DNA of 64,000 nt from Palleronia abyssalis (GCF_900302445.1 NZ_ONZF01000008.1:1-64000), one strand, 5' to 3'; positions 1 through 8,309 are shown, counted from the stretch's first letter. A program made the numbers and translations. Notes: generated by a model from the sequence alone, not told the origin.

Positions 1-61
1 GCACGTCGACCTGCCGAAGCTTCGCGACGATCTCTTCCGGCTTGTGTCTCTTCTGGGGCAT
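1..61 (-). CDS. IS3-family transposase OrfA, N-terminal fragment cut by window edge
   Basis: Twenty codons are visible, starting at the ATG at 61-59 and reading MPQKRHKPEEIVAKL and onward. This is the characteristic start of the helix-turn-helix OrfA protein of IS3-family transposases, which binds the element ends and is joined to OrfB by programmed frameshifting. A strong ribosome site (GGAGGA) lies 7 bases upstream. The rest runs off the left edge, so intactness cannot be judged. It is too short to appear as a long reading frame. Confidence 0.75.
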   Translation of the reverse strand, partial: MPQKRHKPEEIVAKLRQVDV

Positions 62-127
62 TCTTGCATCCTCCAACTGGCCCGTAAGCCATACTTCAGG
101 GAGGACCACTTTTCAGGGGGCAGACCA
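1..127 (-). mobile_element. IS3-family insertion sequence, left end only
   Basis: Read on the minus strand, the sequence ending at 127 begins TGGTCTGCCCCCTG and continues into a short leader, a GGAGGA ribosome site at 69-74 and the start of a transposase OrfA. A TG..CTGCCCC terminus just before such an OrfA is typical of IS3-family elements. Only the 5' end lies in the window, so neither the full element nor its target duplication can be seen. The element sits beyond the recombinase, inside the putative tRNA-Gln island. Confidence 0.75.
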
Positions 128-591
128 ATTTTCTTTCCCATTGTCGCCTTACAAATTAACAGAGTTCCCATCTAGGAGCATGTCTAGAAGAGTTGCTGGA
201 CCTTCGACCCGAACTCTGGCCAAGGCTCGGAAAGGCACGCGCACTGTTAAGAGCTCAACAGATTTAGCCCCCAGAACCGCACCGTTTGATCGGTTTTGAA
301 TGTCGGGTTTGCTGCAGCGGGTGGTATCCTCTTGCACCCGCAGCGAAAGACCGCTTTCCGCCCCGCGGGTGACTTCTCCCCGCGGGTGACTTCGCAAGCG
401 CGCGCGTGCGGGGAGCGGGGGAAAGGGTCGCACAGCCGGCTGTACACCGCCACAAAGCCCGCAAACGCGGCGAAGGGCGGCCTTAGCTGGCGGCGCGGCA
501 GCAATCCGGGATCATGGCGGAAGGTCGTCAAACCGATACAAGAAGGCTATGGTCAAGAACCGCCATTTCTTCGGCGCTGAAAAGGTAGGGC
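128..591. other. non-coding stretch between the IS end and the recombinase
   Basis: About 460 bases with no convincing gene. Overlapping short frames exist on both strands, but none has a recognisable domain or a good ribosome site, and they exclude each other. The stretch holds a 16-base tandem duplication (361-392) and GC-rich low-complexity sequence. It is probably decayed mobile-element or island sequence. Confidence 0.5.
361..392. repeat. tandem duplication of a 16-bp unit
   Basis: The unit CCCCGCGGGTGACTTC occurs twice: at 361-376, and again at 378-393 after a single T. Each copy carries the self-complementary core CCCGCGGG. It could be a slippage product or a binding site pair in the island; nothing in the sequence decides between these. 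Confidence 0.6.
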
Positions 592-620
592 AACGCTCGG
601 TGGGCGCTATCGAGCGTTTT
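592..620 (+). terminator. hairpin with T-run downstream of the recombinase gene
   Basis: AACGCTCG (592-599) pairs with CGAGCGTT (611-618) around an 11-base loop. The plus strand continues with TT then CC, giving a short T-run suited to termination in the plus direction. It lies just past the stop of the minus-strand recombinase. It could protect the two sides from read-through, though the T-run is short. Confidence 0.4.
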
Positions 621-639
621 CCGACGCTCTGTTTCTTGT

Positions 640-2430
640 TCAGTAGACCCTCGGGAGCTGTTGAACGGCTTCTGCGAGTTTGCCTAGGTGGGACGGATCG
701 CGGTATCGGTCGGCGGTGATGTCGCCGGACAAGTGCCCCAACAGGTCCTTGACGACCAGTTGCGGGATCGTCGTTTCGTTCTGAAGATAGCCGCTGACGT
801 AGTGGCGGAAGCTGTGAAAGACCTTGCCGCTATAGTCGCTTCCAAGCTGACGTTTTCGGACCTCGCTCCAGCGGAGATGAATCATGTCTCGAAACGCGTG
901 TGTTGGGGCGGGCGGACGGAGGTCGGGAAATAAGGTTGTCTCGCCCCTCTCCACCAGACCTTCGCAATAAGGGCGCAACTCCAGCTCCAGAAGGTGAGAG
1001 TGCAGAGGAAGCAGGCGCTCTGATTGGGGATTTTTCAAGCCCCGGTTGGCGTTCGGGCGGATAATGATATGCGGAACGCTCGCATCGAAGACGATATCGG
1101 TAAGTTCCAGGCCGGCGATCTCCTCGCGCCGTGCGCCGCTGTAGGATGCGATAAGCGGAACCCAGTAGAGTCCGTCCCGGACAATTTCGTCGCCAAGCGC
1201 ATGCGGGCGCGCGGCGCTCTGTCGGCCTCGCCAGGTTGGATGCGAGAAGATTGCTGCGATGTCGTCACGTGTGAAGGCGGGGCGTTGTGCGCGCTTGAGC
1301 GTCCGGTCCTTTGTTCGGAACCAGGTCAGGTCGAGGTCCTCGGCGGGGCGGAGGCCCTCGGATCTAGCGTAAGACAGCATGGCACCGACAAATGTGAGGT
1401 TGCGATTTTCAGTGGATCCGGAGAGGCCGACCAGATCGTCCGGCAGCTCGTCACCTCGTTCCATCACCTGCTCGAAAGACAGCGCACGGTCCGCCGTACT
1501 CTTGTTGTAGGTCTTCGGCAGCCGCGAGAGGCAGTTGACGTAATACGCTACATCTTCTTGCCGCAAGTCGGTAACCTTGGACTTGGCCGTCGCCTCGATG
1601 AACTGAGAAATCACGCGATCGCGCTGGCGCTTGTCCCTTTCAAACGCCTTCTTGTCGAAGCTCTTGTCCTTGACGCGCAGCGCCCGGGACTTTTGGGACA
1701 TTCGGTCAGCAATGGACACGATATCGGGGTCAGAGCGGGGAGGTGATGCCGGTCGTTCGCTCATGGCCGGTTGGGTAGTATTTGTATCCTGCGCTGCGCT
1801 GGTAGATGGATCAGCGCCCGGATGAATGATATCGCGGCGATCCGATTGCTCCAAGGCACGCGCGCGACCTTCGAACGCTGCGGACCTAAGGTGGCGGTAG
1901 CCGGCTTCCGTGATCGTCCGTTCGCCGAACACATCTTCGGGACTGGGAGACAGAACCGGAGGTTCTGCGCCCCAGAACCGTTCCTTCAAGGCAAACAGTA
2001 GCTCGAGCACCAAGCTCATTTCGGCCGGGCGAAATCCCTGTTCGCGAAGCACGTCCATATCCTCGGGCATGAGATCGGCGGCGTGCCCACGTTGAGCCAA
2101 TAACCTCAGGGCGCAGGCTTCTGCACGATCCGTCATCCATCGCATGCGCCATTCGGCCGGCGAGACGGCGGGACTTTCATCCCACCGTTCGCTCTCGATG
2201 CGCTTCAGTTCTTCTGCGACGACGGCTTCCAAGTAGGCGCGAACGTCGTCTTTCTTGATGGTTTGCGCCTTCATGCCCTCATACATCCGCTCCGCGGCAT
2301 TCGAGACAAGAGCCCCGACGCGTCGTGCTGTGGACAACTCCCGCGTCCTGCAACGTTCCTGTGGATTGGTGCGATGACGTGGGAGGACACCGCTTGCGCC
2401 AAACGTAAACCGCGCCGCGACGGCTGACAT
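640..2430 (-). CDS. site-specific tyrosine recombinase (island integrase), N-terminus probably frameshifted
   Basis: The C-terminal half is a phage-type integrase catalytic domain. In the 596-residue frame I see GARREE with Arg about 434, HSFRH with His about 539 and Arg about 542, LLGH with His about 566, and the nucleophile Tyr about 576 in TADRY. The frame from 2430 begins with residues that look out of frame. The natural start, MGQITHVSRR at 2446 with an upstream GGAG, lies in the neighbouring frame. The two join near 2347, where related integrases would have several more residues between TLQ and RTREL. A loss of about 11 bases would explain this. A working shorter protein from an internal start (for example Met at 2286) cannot be excluded. 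It lies 142 bp from the 3' end of tRNA-Gln, the usual place for an island integrase. Confidence 0.8.
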   Translation of the reverse strand: MSAVAARFTFGASGVLPRHRTNPQERCRTRELSTARRVGALVSNAAERMYEGMKAQTIKKDDVRAYLEAVVAEELKRIESERWDESPAVSPAEWRMRWMTDRAEACALRLLAQRGHAADLMPEDMDVLREQGFRPAEMSLVLELLFALKERFWGAEPPVLSPSPEDVFGERTITEAGYRHLRSAAFEGRARALEQSDRRDIIHPGADPSTSAAQDTNTTQPAMSERPASPPRSDPDIVSIADRMSQKSRALRVKDKSFDKKAFERDKRQRDRVISQFIEATAKSKVTDLRQEDVAYYVNCLSRLPKTYNKSTADRALSFEQVMERGDELPDDLVGLSGSTENRNLTFVGAMLSYARSEGLRPAEDLDLTWFRTKDRTLKRAQRPAFTRDDIAAIFSHPTWRGRQSAARPHALGDEIVRDGLYWVPLIASYSGARREEIAGLELTDIVFDASVPHIIIRPNANRGLKNPQSERLLPLHSHLLELELRPYCEGLVERGETTLFPDLRPPAPTHAFRDMIHLRWSEVRKRQLGSDYSGKVFHSFRHYVSGYLQNETTIPQLVVKDLLGHLSGDITADRYRDPSHLGKLAEAVQQLPRVY

Positions 2431-2446
2431 GCGTAATCTGTCCCAT
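2348..2446 (-). pseudogene. original N-terminus of the integrase, in a different frame from the body
   Basis: Thirty-three codons from ATG 2446 read MGQITHVSRRGAVYVW and onward. I recall this as the usual opening of DUF6538-type integrases in this bacterial group. The ribosome site and start are good. The frame then diverges from the catalytic body after the TLQ codons, and the minus-strand 2430 frame takes over. It is best read as the severed head of the adjacent integrase. Confidence 0.55.
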
Positions 2447-2587
2447 CATCGTCTCCTCGTCGGAGCCGAAAGACGATCGGGAACCTGCCTGTGACACAGG
2501 GATGTCACGCACCCTTGTGTCGCACTGTGAATCCGATTCCCTGCTACGTCAGGATAATCGTTTCACATCAATGCCTTACGAGAAACT
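2447..2587. other. candidate attachment region between tRNA-Gln and integrase
   Basis: These 141 bases lie between the tRNA 3' end and the integrase start, where the attachment core (usually a copy of the tRNA 3' segment) and integrase arm sites would be. An imperfect inverted repeat, GTGACACAGGG near 2491-2501 against CCCTTGTGTCGCAC near 2512-2525, is visible. The second attachment copy would lie left of the window, so the core cannot be defined here. Confidence 0.35.
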
Positions 2588-2662
2588 TGGCTGGGGTGGT
2601 AGGATTCGAACCTACGATACACGGTACCAAAAACCGATGCCTTACCACTTGGCTACACCCCA
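2588..2662 (-). tRNA. tRNA-Gln (anticodon TTG)
   Basis: Reading the minus strand gives TGGGGTGTAGCC at the 5' end, a D-arm AAGTGGTAAGG, an anticodon loop TTTTGGT with anticodon TTG, a T-arm with GGTTCGAATCC, the acceptor 3' strand CACCCCA, discriminator G and an encoded CCA. The length is 75 bases including CCA. The outermost anticodon-stem pair looks mismatched. Its 3' end points to the integrase, so it is probably the island insertion target, with the gene restored by the element. Confidence 0.95.
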
Positions 2663-2701
2663 ACCGTGCGGTGGCTTCTAAAAGGGTGGATCGGGGGGTG
2701 C

Positions 2702-2733
2702 AAGAGGGCGGTAGGGAAAAATTTGGCCCTCTT
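2702..2733 (-). terminator. possible terminator of the capsule-export genes
   Basis: Seven-base arms AAGAGGG (2702-2708) and CCCTCTT (2727-2733) flank an AT-rich 18-base loop directly after the stop of the KpsE-type gene. There is no clean T-run after the hairpin on the minus strand, so factor-independent termination is only possible. Confidence 0.35.
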
Positions 2734-2739
2734 TGTCGG

Positions 2740-4380
2740 TCACGATGAAACTTGTTCACGCAGGATCGAAGCGGTCAGGCTCATCATCAGATAGATCCCC
2801 GAGAATACGAGGAACGCGAGCAGCGTGTTCTCGAACGCCCGGGGATAGGTCGGTTCATCCGGCGCGATCGGCAACACGCCGAGCGAGAGATAGCGCACCT
2901 GCCTGTTGGCCTCGATTCTCGCGGTTTCCAGCTGTTGAAGGGCTTGCTGCATGAGGGCCGTCCGGGTTTGCAGGTCGGTCTCGGCGATCCGTAATTCGGC
3001 AGACACCCGAGCGAGGGAGGCGACATCGCCCGTGCCGTCCGTCATTTCCGAGCGTAGTTCGCCGATCACGCCGCGAAGCCTGTCGAGATCGCCTTCTACC
3101 CCCGCGACCCGCGCGGCGTTCGGACGGCGGTTCGAGAGAAGCTGGTCAAGTTCCAGGCGCTTTTCGCGCAGCTGGGTTTCGAACGCCGTGATCTGGCTCA
3201 TAACCGAACCGGATTCAGCAGCCGGATCGAGGACGCCCAGTTGTTCCTGCAACTCCAGAACCCGCTGTTGAGATGCGAGCATCTTTGCCTCGGCCTCTTC
3301 GAAACTGCCGCGGGCACCGGCCATCTGGTCTTCACGCAAGCGCTGGGTCAGGCGGTCGACGCGTTCTTCCGCGTAGTCGATCAGAAGATCGGAATATTCG
3401 GCCGAAACTTCGGGGCTGGCGGCGATCACTTCCATCTTGATGATGCCCTCGGTCGGGTCGTAGCCGATCTGAACCACGTCCTGGTACAGGTCGTAGGCAT
3501 CCTCGTTCGACGCGTTCTCGGGTAGTCGCTGGATCGGGTCGATGAAATCCTGGCTGAAATGGGTCTTGAACCCGGCATCTTCATCCAGCCGGATCATAGC
3601 ATCGCGCGATGTGAGATAGGATTGAACGGTGATCGAATCCTGGGACGTGGCGAACCCCGTCCCCGAAAACAGGCCCCCCAGCGCCGGACTCCCCGCACCC
3701 TCGGCTTGTTGGATAACGAATTCGGCTTGTGTCGCGTACATCGGTGTCGCGATCTTGAAGTAGTAGTAGCCGGCGATGAATGTGGGAAGTCCCACGAAAA
3801 ACGCGAGGCGCGCCAAAAGCAGAGACAGCTTGCGCCGTCTGCGCCTGGCGATGTCGCGCTGGATTTCCTGGATCTGAAGCAGTTGGCCTGAGGACTCTGG
3901 GGCCTTCGGTTTGACTTCTGGCCTTAAGTCGTTGGAAGGTACTTTGGTCGGCTTCACCGTCTGGGGAAGTTGCACCTTCGGGTCCGTCTTCGTCGTCGCG
4001 GGCGACTGAGAATCCGGCACCACCAGTTCCAGCATGTTTGCCCGCTCGAACGGGTCGATCCCCTTCAGCCTCAACTGACGCACGGCATCGAAATCCGAGG
4101 TGACCGGGACATCGTGTTTCTGCGCAAGCCTCCGGGCCATGCGAAGTTGCCGTCCGGTTAATCCCTCACGGCGGATTGCGGCGAGGTCCGTATTCAGGTC
4201 TGAATCGATCCGTTGAGCGTCCGGCGCGCGCTTTGTCACGCGGACTTCCGCGCGCGGGGGGCGTTCTGGAGTGTTTGCCGGGCCGTTCGAATCCTCGGTC
4301 TTCTCTGTCGGTGCCGTCTCCGGTGTGGAGACGAGCGAGCCTGATTTGCGAAGGCGGAACTTCTTAGGCTTGGTGTTCAT
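2740..4380 (-). CDS. capsule polysaccharide export inner-membrane protein, KpsE/BexC type
   Basis: A polysaccharide co-polymerase of the KpsE/Wzz class, which spans the periplasm and links an ABC capsule exporter to the outer-membrane channel. The 546-residue protein has a long cytoplasmic Pro/Lys-rich N-terminus (about 185 residues), a membrane segment near 188-209, a periplasmic region rich in coiled coil (about 340-480), and a second membrane segment near 519-540. The start at ATG 4380 (or 4386) overlaps the end of the ATPase gene, so the two are co-translated. The N-terminal extension contains a helical block (GRQLRMARRLAQKHDV) unlike E. coli KpsE. The partner permease KpsM and the outer-membrane protein are not in the window. 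Confidence 0.85.
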   Translation of the reverse strand: MNTKPKKFRLRKSGSLVSTPETAPTEKTEDSNGPANTPERPPRAEVRVTKRAPDAQRIDSDLNTDLAAIRREGLTGRQLRMARRLAQKHDVPVTSDFDAVRQLRLKGIDPFERANMLELVVPDSQSPATTKTDPKVQLPQTVKPTKVPSNDLRPEVKPKAPESSGQLLQIQEIQRDIARRRRRKLSLLLARLAFFVGLPTFIAGYYYFKIATPMYATQAEFVIQQAEGAGSPALGGLFSGTGFATSQDSITVQSYLTSRDAMIRLDEDAGFKTHFSQDFIDPIQRLPENASNEDAYDLYQDVVQIGYDPTEGIIKMEVIAASPEVSAEYSDLLIDYAEERVDRLTQRLREDQMAGARGSFEEAEAKMLASQQRVLELQEQLGVLDPAAESGSVMSQITAFETQLREKRLELDQLLSNRRPNAARVAGVEGDLDRLRGVIGELRSEMTDGTGDVASLARVSAELRIAETDLQTRTALMQQALQQLETARIEANRQVRYLSLGVLPIAPDEPTYPRAFENTLLAFLVFSGIYLMMSLTASILREQVSS

Positions 4381-5023
4381 AGTCATAAAGACGCTTCGCC
4401 TCCTCCAGGGTGTCGAACATGTGCAACTGCCCATGCATCAGAACGGCGGCCGAGCGACAGAATTTCTCCAGTGTTTCGGGCTGGTGGGACACCACGATGA
4501 TTGTGGCGCTTTCTAACCGTTGGCGCAGGATCTGACCGGCCTTCTTGTTGAACTCGACATCGGTGGTCGCAGGCATGCCTTCGTCGATCAGGTAAAAATC
4601 GAAGTCCAGGGCGAGGAGCAGCGAAAAACTGAGCCGCGCGCGCATGCCCGCGGAATAAGTCCCGACGGGCATGTCGAAATACTCGCCCAGATTGCACAGC
4701 CATCGGCAGAACGCTTCGAGGTAGTCGGGGTCGAGGCCGTATAGACGGGATATGAAACGCGCATTCTCGTGCCCCGACAGTTTGTTGATCACACCGCCCA
4801 TGAACCCCAGCGGAAACGAGATCCGGGAGGTGCGCCGGATATCGCCTTCGTCCGGCTTTTCGAGCCCGGCCATCATGTTGATGACGGTTGTCTTGCCAGT
4901 ACCGTTGGGCGCGAGGATACCCAGAGAATTGCCCGGTTCGACGCGAAACGAAGCGCGGTCCAGGATGACCTTGCGCTGCGTTCCAGTCCAGAAGGACTTC
5001 GAGACGTTGTCGAATTCGATCAT
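4364..5023 (-). CDS. capsule polysaccharide export ABC ATPase, KpsT type
   Basis: The ATP-hydrolysing subunit of a capsule or surface-polysaccharide ABC exporter. The 219-residue protein from MIEFDNVSKSFW shows a Walker A motif APNGTGKTT (the first Gly is Ala), a signature YSAGMRARLSF, a Walker B FYLIDEG and a switch His in VVSHQPE. Its size is normal for KpsT. I chose the start at 5023 because the fold begins there and the upstream in-frame residues look like leader. It is followed with overlap by the KpsE-type gene. No permease lies upstream; the next gene is nhaA, 167 bp away and on the same strand. Confidence 0.85.
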   Translation of the reverse strand: MIEFDNVSKSFWTGTQRKVILDRASFRVEPGNSLGILAPNGTGKTTVINMMAGLEKPDEGDIRRTSRISFPLGFMGGVINKLSGHENARFISRLYGLDPDYLEAFCRWLCNLGEYFDMPVGTYSAGMRARLSFSLLLALDFDFYLIDEGMPATTDVEFNKKAGQILRQRLESATIIVVSHQPETLEKFCRSAAVLMHGQLHMFDTLEEAKRLYDYEHQA

Positions 5024-5189
5024 GTGCGTCCGAACAGCGAAGGGTGGTGGCCCTGACACGGGCCGGCGGCTTGCATCGAATATGCCTTAAACCGTGAATA
5101 TCCGGTCAATCTGTCCACATTATGTCCTGTCCCGCACCTCCCCGGCAAGCGAAGTCGGTCATATCACGAAGATATGGGGCGGGGCGATT

Positions 5190-6440
5190 CTAGGCCCTGA
5201 TCAGCGCCAGCACGCCTGCGACTGCCGCGAGGGAGATCAGGATCCCAAGTTTGATCGCGTCGGTCTGCTCGGTCGGAAGGGCGGCCGCATCCGCGAACAG
5301 CAGCGAAAGAGAGAAGCCGCAGCTGGCCACCGCTCCGGCCGCGAGCAGGTCTTTCGTGGGCAGACCGGGGCCGGTGAACCGTCCGGCGACCACCGTGCCC
5401 AGTGCAATTCCCAGCGGTTTGCCCAGTATCAGCGCAATCACGACGATGGCGGTCAACGGACCGATCGAGGAAAGGTCGACCCCCGCATTGCAAAAGGCGA
5501 ACAGAAACAGGATGACTCCGGTCGGATAGCTCAACATTCGCTCCGCTCGGTTCAGAAGGTCATGCAGGTGGCTTTCTGCCTGCGAGAATACCCCGAACGC
5601 CCGGTCCGCATGGGGAATGGCGGGGATTACCGGCAGAAGCCCAAGCACGGGATTGAGGCCCGATCGCTGCACCGCGTAGAATGCGAAGCCACCGACGAGG
5701 ACATATGGGACAAGACCGAACCGCAGTCGAATCCGTGTCTGGACGGGTTTCATGGGATCGGATCCGTCCCGAAGCCGCGGCCAGAGATTGAACAGCCCGT
5801 AGACCGCCAGAACCGAGGCGAGCGCGGCCAGCAGCCAAAAAACGTCCAGAGGGTGGTCGCTATAGAACAGGGCGAGGACCGCCATCGCAACGGCGTCGTC
5901 GACGATCGCGATGAGCAGAACGAACCGTAGCGCGGGGTGGCTGGGTCCGAAGGCGAGACGTCCGATCACATAGGCGACGGCGATGTCGGTGTTCGTGGGA
6001 ACCGCCCAGGCCGCACCGGCTTGCGTGGACAGGGCGGTGTTCAGCCCCAGGAATATAAGGGCGGGCACTACGACGCCACCGATCCCGGCGCATCCGGGAA
6101 GAAGGGCATCGCGACCGCGCAAGGCGCCCCGATCGAGGATCAGCGCCTCCCAAAGCTCCTTGCCGGCAAGGAACAGGAACGCCGCCATGAAAACCTGGTT
6201 CGTGAGCGAGCCGAGCGTGACCACGCGGGCCACATCTCCAAGCTCGTCGATATCGAACAGCCGTCCATGCGCCTCCAGCCAGTGACCCGCATCCTGACCC
6301 AGTGTCTGCCCGAACCAGATTGGGAAGGCCGTGAGAACGGAATAGACGTCGGGAAAGAGGTTCGCGCAGACCAGTGCCAGGACCGCACCCGTGGCGAGGG
6401 TCCACGTATAGCTCGAGAGGAAATCCCAGACCCGGTACAT
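5190..6440 (-). CDS. nhaA: Na+/H+ antiporter NhaA
   Basis: An inner-membrane antiporter exchanging sodium for protons in salt and pH homeostasis. The 416-residue, highly hydrophobic protein has the NhaA hallmark TNTDIA followed by IAIVDDAVAM, whose two adjacent aspartates (about 182-183) correspond to the ion-binding pair. Length and helix pattern fit the family (11-12 helices). The start MYRVWDF has an AAGGA-like site upstream. It is a single-gene unit between the capsule ATPase and a divergent glycosylase gene. Use by a marine bacterium is plausible. Confidence 0.93.
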   Translation of the reverse strand: MYRVWDFLSSYTWTLATGAVLALVCANLFPDVYSVLTAFPIWFGQTLGQDAGHWLEAHGRLFDIDELGDVARVVTLGSLTNQVFMAAFLFLAGKELWEALILDRGALRGRDALLPGCAGIGGVVVPALIFLGLNTALSTQAGAAWAVPTNTDIAVAYVIGRLAFGPSHPALRFVLLIAIVDDAVAMAVLALFYSDHPLDVFWLLAALASVLAVYGLFNLWPRLRDGSDPMKPVQTRIRLRFGLVPYVLVGGFAFYAVQRSGLNPVLGLLPVIPAIPHADRAFGVFSQAESHLHDLLNRAERMLSYPTGVILFLFAFCNAGVDLSSIGPLTAIVVIALILGKPLGIALGTVVAGRFTGPGLPTKDLLAAGAVASCGFSLSLLFADAAALPTEQTDAIKLGILISLAAVAGVLALIRA

Positions 6441-6544
6441 GAGGCGTCCTTAAATCTACTCTACCTGCTAATAACCCGACGTCGACTAGGGCAAGGGGGA
6501 AGGTCCGCTTGTCGGACAGGTGCGGCACGCCTACCTCGGCCTGT

Positions 6545-7141
6545 ATGGACGACCTGATGTCTCGCCTCGCGGCCTGTACGATTTGTGCCGAACGGTTCGC
6601 GGCCACCCACACGGGCCATCGCCCCAATCCCGTCGTCTGGTTTCGCCCCGGCGCCCGGCTGCTGATTGCAAGCCAAGCGCCGGGGATGCGGGTTCACCAG
6701 GCGAACACGCCGTTTTGGGATCAGTCGGGCAAACGGCTGCGCAATTGGCTGGGGCTGAACGAGGCCGCATTCTATGACCGCAGCCGGGTTGCGATCGTTC
6801 CCATGGCATTCTGTTTCCCGGGGTATGATGCGAAAGGGTCCGACCTGCCGCCGCCGCCGGTTTGCGCCAAGACCTGGAGGGCACCGATCTTGCAGGGGCT
6901 GGATACCGTACGCTGCAAGGTGCTGATCGGCGGCTACGCACAGAAATGGCATCTGGGCACGAAGGCAGGTGTGACCGAAACGGTGAGGGGCTGGCGCGAC
7001 CACGCGCCGACCGTGTTTCCCTTGCCGCACCCGTCGTGGCGCAATACCGCATGGTTGAAGAAAAATCCGTGGTTCGAGGCCGAGCTTCTGCCCGTCCTCC
7101 AAGCGCGCGTGAAAGAGGTGATGAATGACCCCGCTGGATGA
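6545..7141 (+). CDS. uracil-DNA glycosylase superfamily protein
   Basis: A member of the uracil-DNA glycosylase fold, in the single-domain branch with a first motif SQAPG (usual form GxxPG/GQDPY) and a C-terminal LPHPSWRN that matches the HPSxRN loop of the superfamily. Base-excision repair is implied, but this subgroup is little studied and its substrate is unknown. The chosen start at 6545 (MDDLMSRLAACTIC) precedes a Cys pair (CTIC); a TTG at 6509 would add 12 residues. It overlaps the next gene by 17 bp and probably forms an operon with it. Confidence 0.8.
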   Translation: MDDLMSRLAACTICAERFAATHTGHRPNPVVWFRPGARLLIASQAPGMRVHQANTPFWDQSGKRLRNWLGLNEAAFYDRSRVAIVPMAFCFPGYDAKGSDLPPPPVCAKTWRAPILQGLDTVRCKVLIGGYAQKWHLGTKAGVTETVRGWRDHAPTVFPLPHPSWRNTAWLKKNPWFEAELLPVLQARVKEVMNDPAG

Positions 7142-7901
7142 GGCCCACGCCGCGATGGAGGCTGCGCCCGAAAACGATGCCGCTCGGCTGGCGTTTCAGG
7201 ATCGCCTGGCCTCGGCCGAGCTGTTCCTTCTGCTCAGCCGAGAGCCCGAGGGTGGTGATGCCATCGACCCCCGCATGTTCGAGACGTCCGAGGGGATCTT
7301 CGTCCTGACCTTCGATCGGCTGGAACGACTGACCGAGTTTGCCGAAGGCTCTGCGCCCTATGCCGCGCTGTCCGGGCGTATCCTCGCCGCGATGCTGACC
7401 GGAAAAGGCATCGGGCTGGCCCTCAATCCGGGTGTCGCCCCATCGTCCTACCTGATGCCCCCCGAGGCGGTCACGTGGCTTGCCGACACGCTGGAGGGGG
7501 CGCCCGACCAGCTTGAGGAAGTTCCGCAGGATATCGAGGCGCCGAAGGGCCTGCCCGAAGCGCTTCTGACCGCGCTCGATGCGAAACTGGCAAGTGCCCG
7601 GGGCCTGGCCCGCATGGCCTATCTGGTGGGGGTGACGTGGAAAAGCGGCGCGCGGGGGCATCTGCTGGCTTTCATCGACGCAGCACCGGGCTCTGAGGGG
7701 GCGCTGGCCCGTGCCGTGCGTGAGGCGCTCGTCTTTTCGGGGCTCGAGGCGGGGGCGCTGGACGTGACCTTCTTTCAGGCGGCCAGTCCGGTTTCGGCGC
7801 GATTGGCGCGCGTCGGGTTGCGGTTCGACCTTCCCAAGTTCGAGCCGACCGAGATGAAGGCCCCCGGAACCGACCCCGAAGCGCCGCCGCGCTTGCGCTA
7901 G
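7125..7901 (+). CDS. SseB-family protein
   Basis: A 258-residue protein resembling SseB N- and C-terminal domains: an N-terminal block with LFLLLSREPEGGDAIDPRMF and LTFDRLERLTEF, and a C-terminal block covering about residues 150-240. The family is of uncertain function in most bacteria; SseB was named for enhanced serine sensitivity in E. coli. There is no signal peptide, so it is cytoplasmic. It overlaps the glycosylase gene and is followed by a monooxygenase-fold gene 45 bp later. Confidence 0.75.
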   Translation: MTPLDEAHAAMEAAPENDAARLAFQDRLASAELFLLLSREPEGGDAIDPRMFETSEGIFVLTFDRLERLTEFAEGSAPYAALSGRILAAMLTGKGIGLALNPGVAPSSYLMPPEAVTWLADTLEGAPDQLEEVPQDIEAPKGLPEALLTALDAKLASARGLARMAYLVGVTWKSGARGHLLAFIDAAPGSEGALARAVREALVFSGLEAGALDVTFFQAASPVSARLARVGLRFDLPKFEPTEMKAPGTDPEAPPRLR

Positions 7902-7946
7902 ACGCCGCTTTGCGGTTCCGATTGGGCACCGACGAAGGAGAATGCA

Positions 7947-8309
7947 ATGATCGCGGTCATTTTCGAGGTGACGCCGGCAGAGGGCAGGCGGGGGGAATAC
8001 CTGGATTTGGCAGCCGAGATGCGGCCGCTGGTCGAGTCGCTGGATGGCTTCATCTCGGTCGAGCGGTTCGAGAGTTTGACCAACCCGGGAAAGCTGCTGT
8101 CCCTGTCGTTTTTCCGCGACGATGACGCCCTGGAAGAATGGCGCAAGCTGGCGCAGCATCGGCTGATGCAGGCAAAGGGGCGCAACGGGTTGTTCGCCGA
8201 TTACCGTCTGCGCGTCACCAGCGTGATCCGCGATTATGGCATGTTCGACCGTGACGAGGCGCCAAAGGACAGCCGCGCCCATCACGACCGAAGCCACGCG
8301 GCCGAGTGA
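7947..8309 (+). CDS. antibiotic-biosynthesis-monooxygenase (ABM) fold protein
   Basis: A 120-residue ABM/dimeric alpha-beta barrel protein. The N-terminal MIAVIFEVTPAEGRRGEYL strand-helix, the GFISVERFESL segment and the FRDDDALEEW helix are typical. Such proteins act as small cofactor-free monooxygenases or heme-degrading enzymes, or have unknown roles; no substrate can be given. A clear AAGGAG lies 6 bases before the ATG. It ends 32 bp before the convergent dehydrogenase gene. Confidence 0.8.
   Translation: MIAVIFEVTPAEGRRGEYLDLAAEMRPLVESLDGFISVERFESLTNPGKLLSLSFFRDDDALEEWRKLAQHRLMQAKGRNGLFADYRLRVTSVIRDYGMFDRDEAPKDSRAHHDRSHAAE

Noticed and set aside
247-531. Several 60-95 codon frames in the IS-integrase gap
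   Set aside because: They overlap each other on both strands, lack ribosome sites and domains, and are interrupted by the tandem repeat.
6531-8297. 588-codon open frame on the minus strand
   Set aside because: Antisense across three plus-strand genes (glycosylase, SseB, ABM), which have recognisable families.
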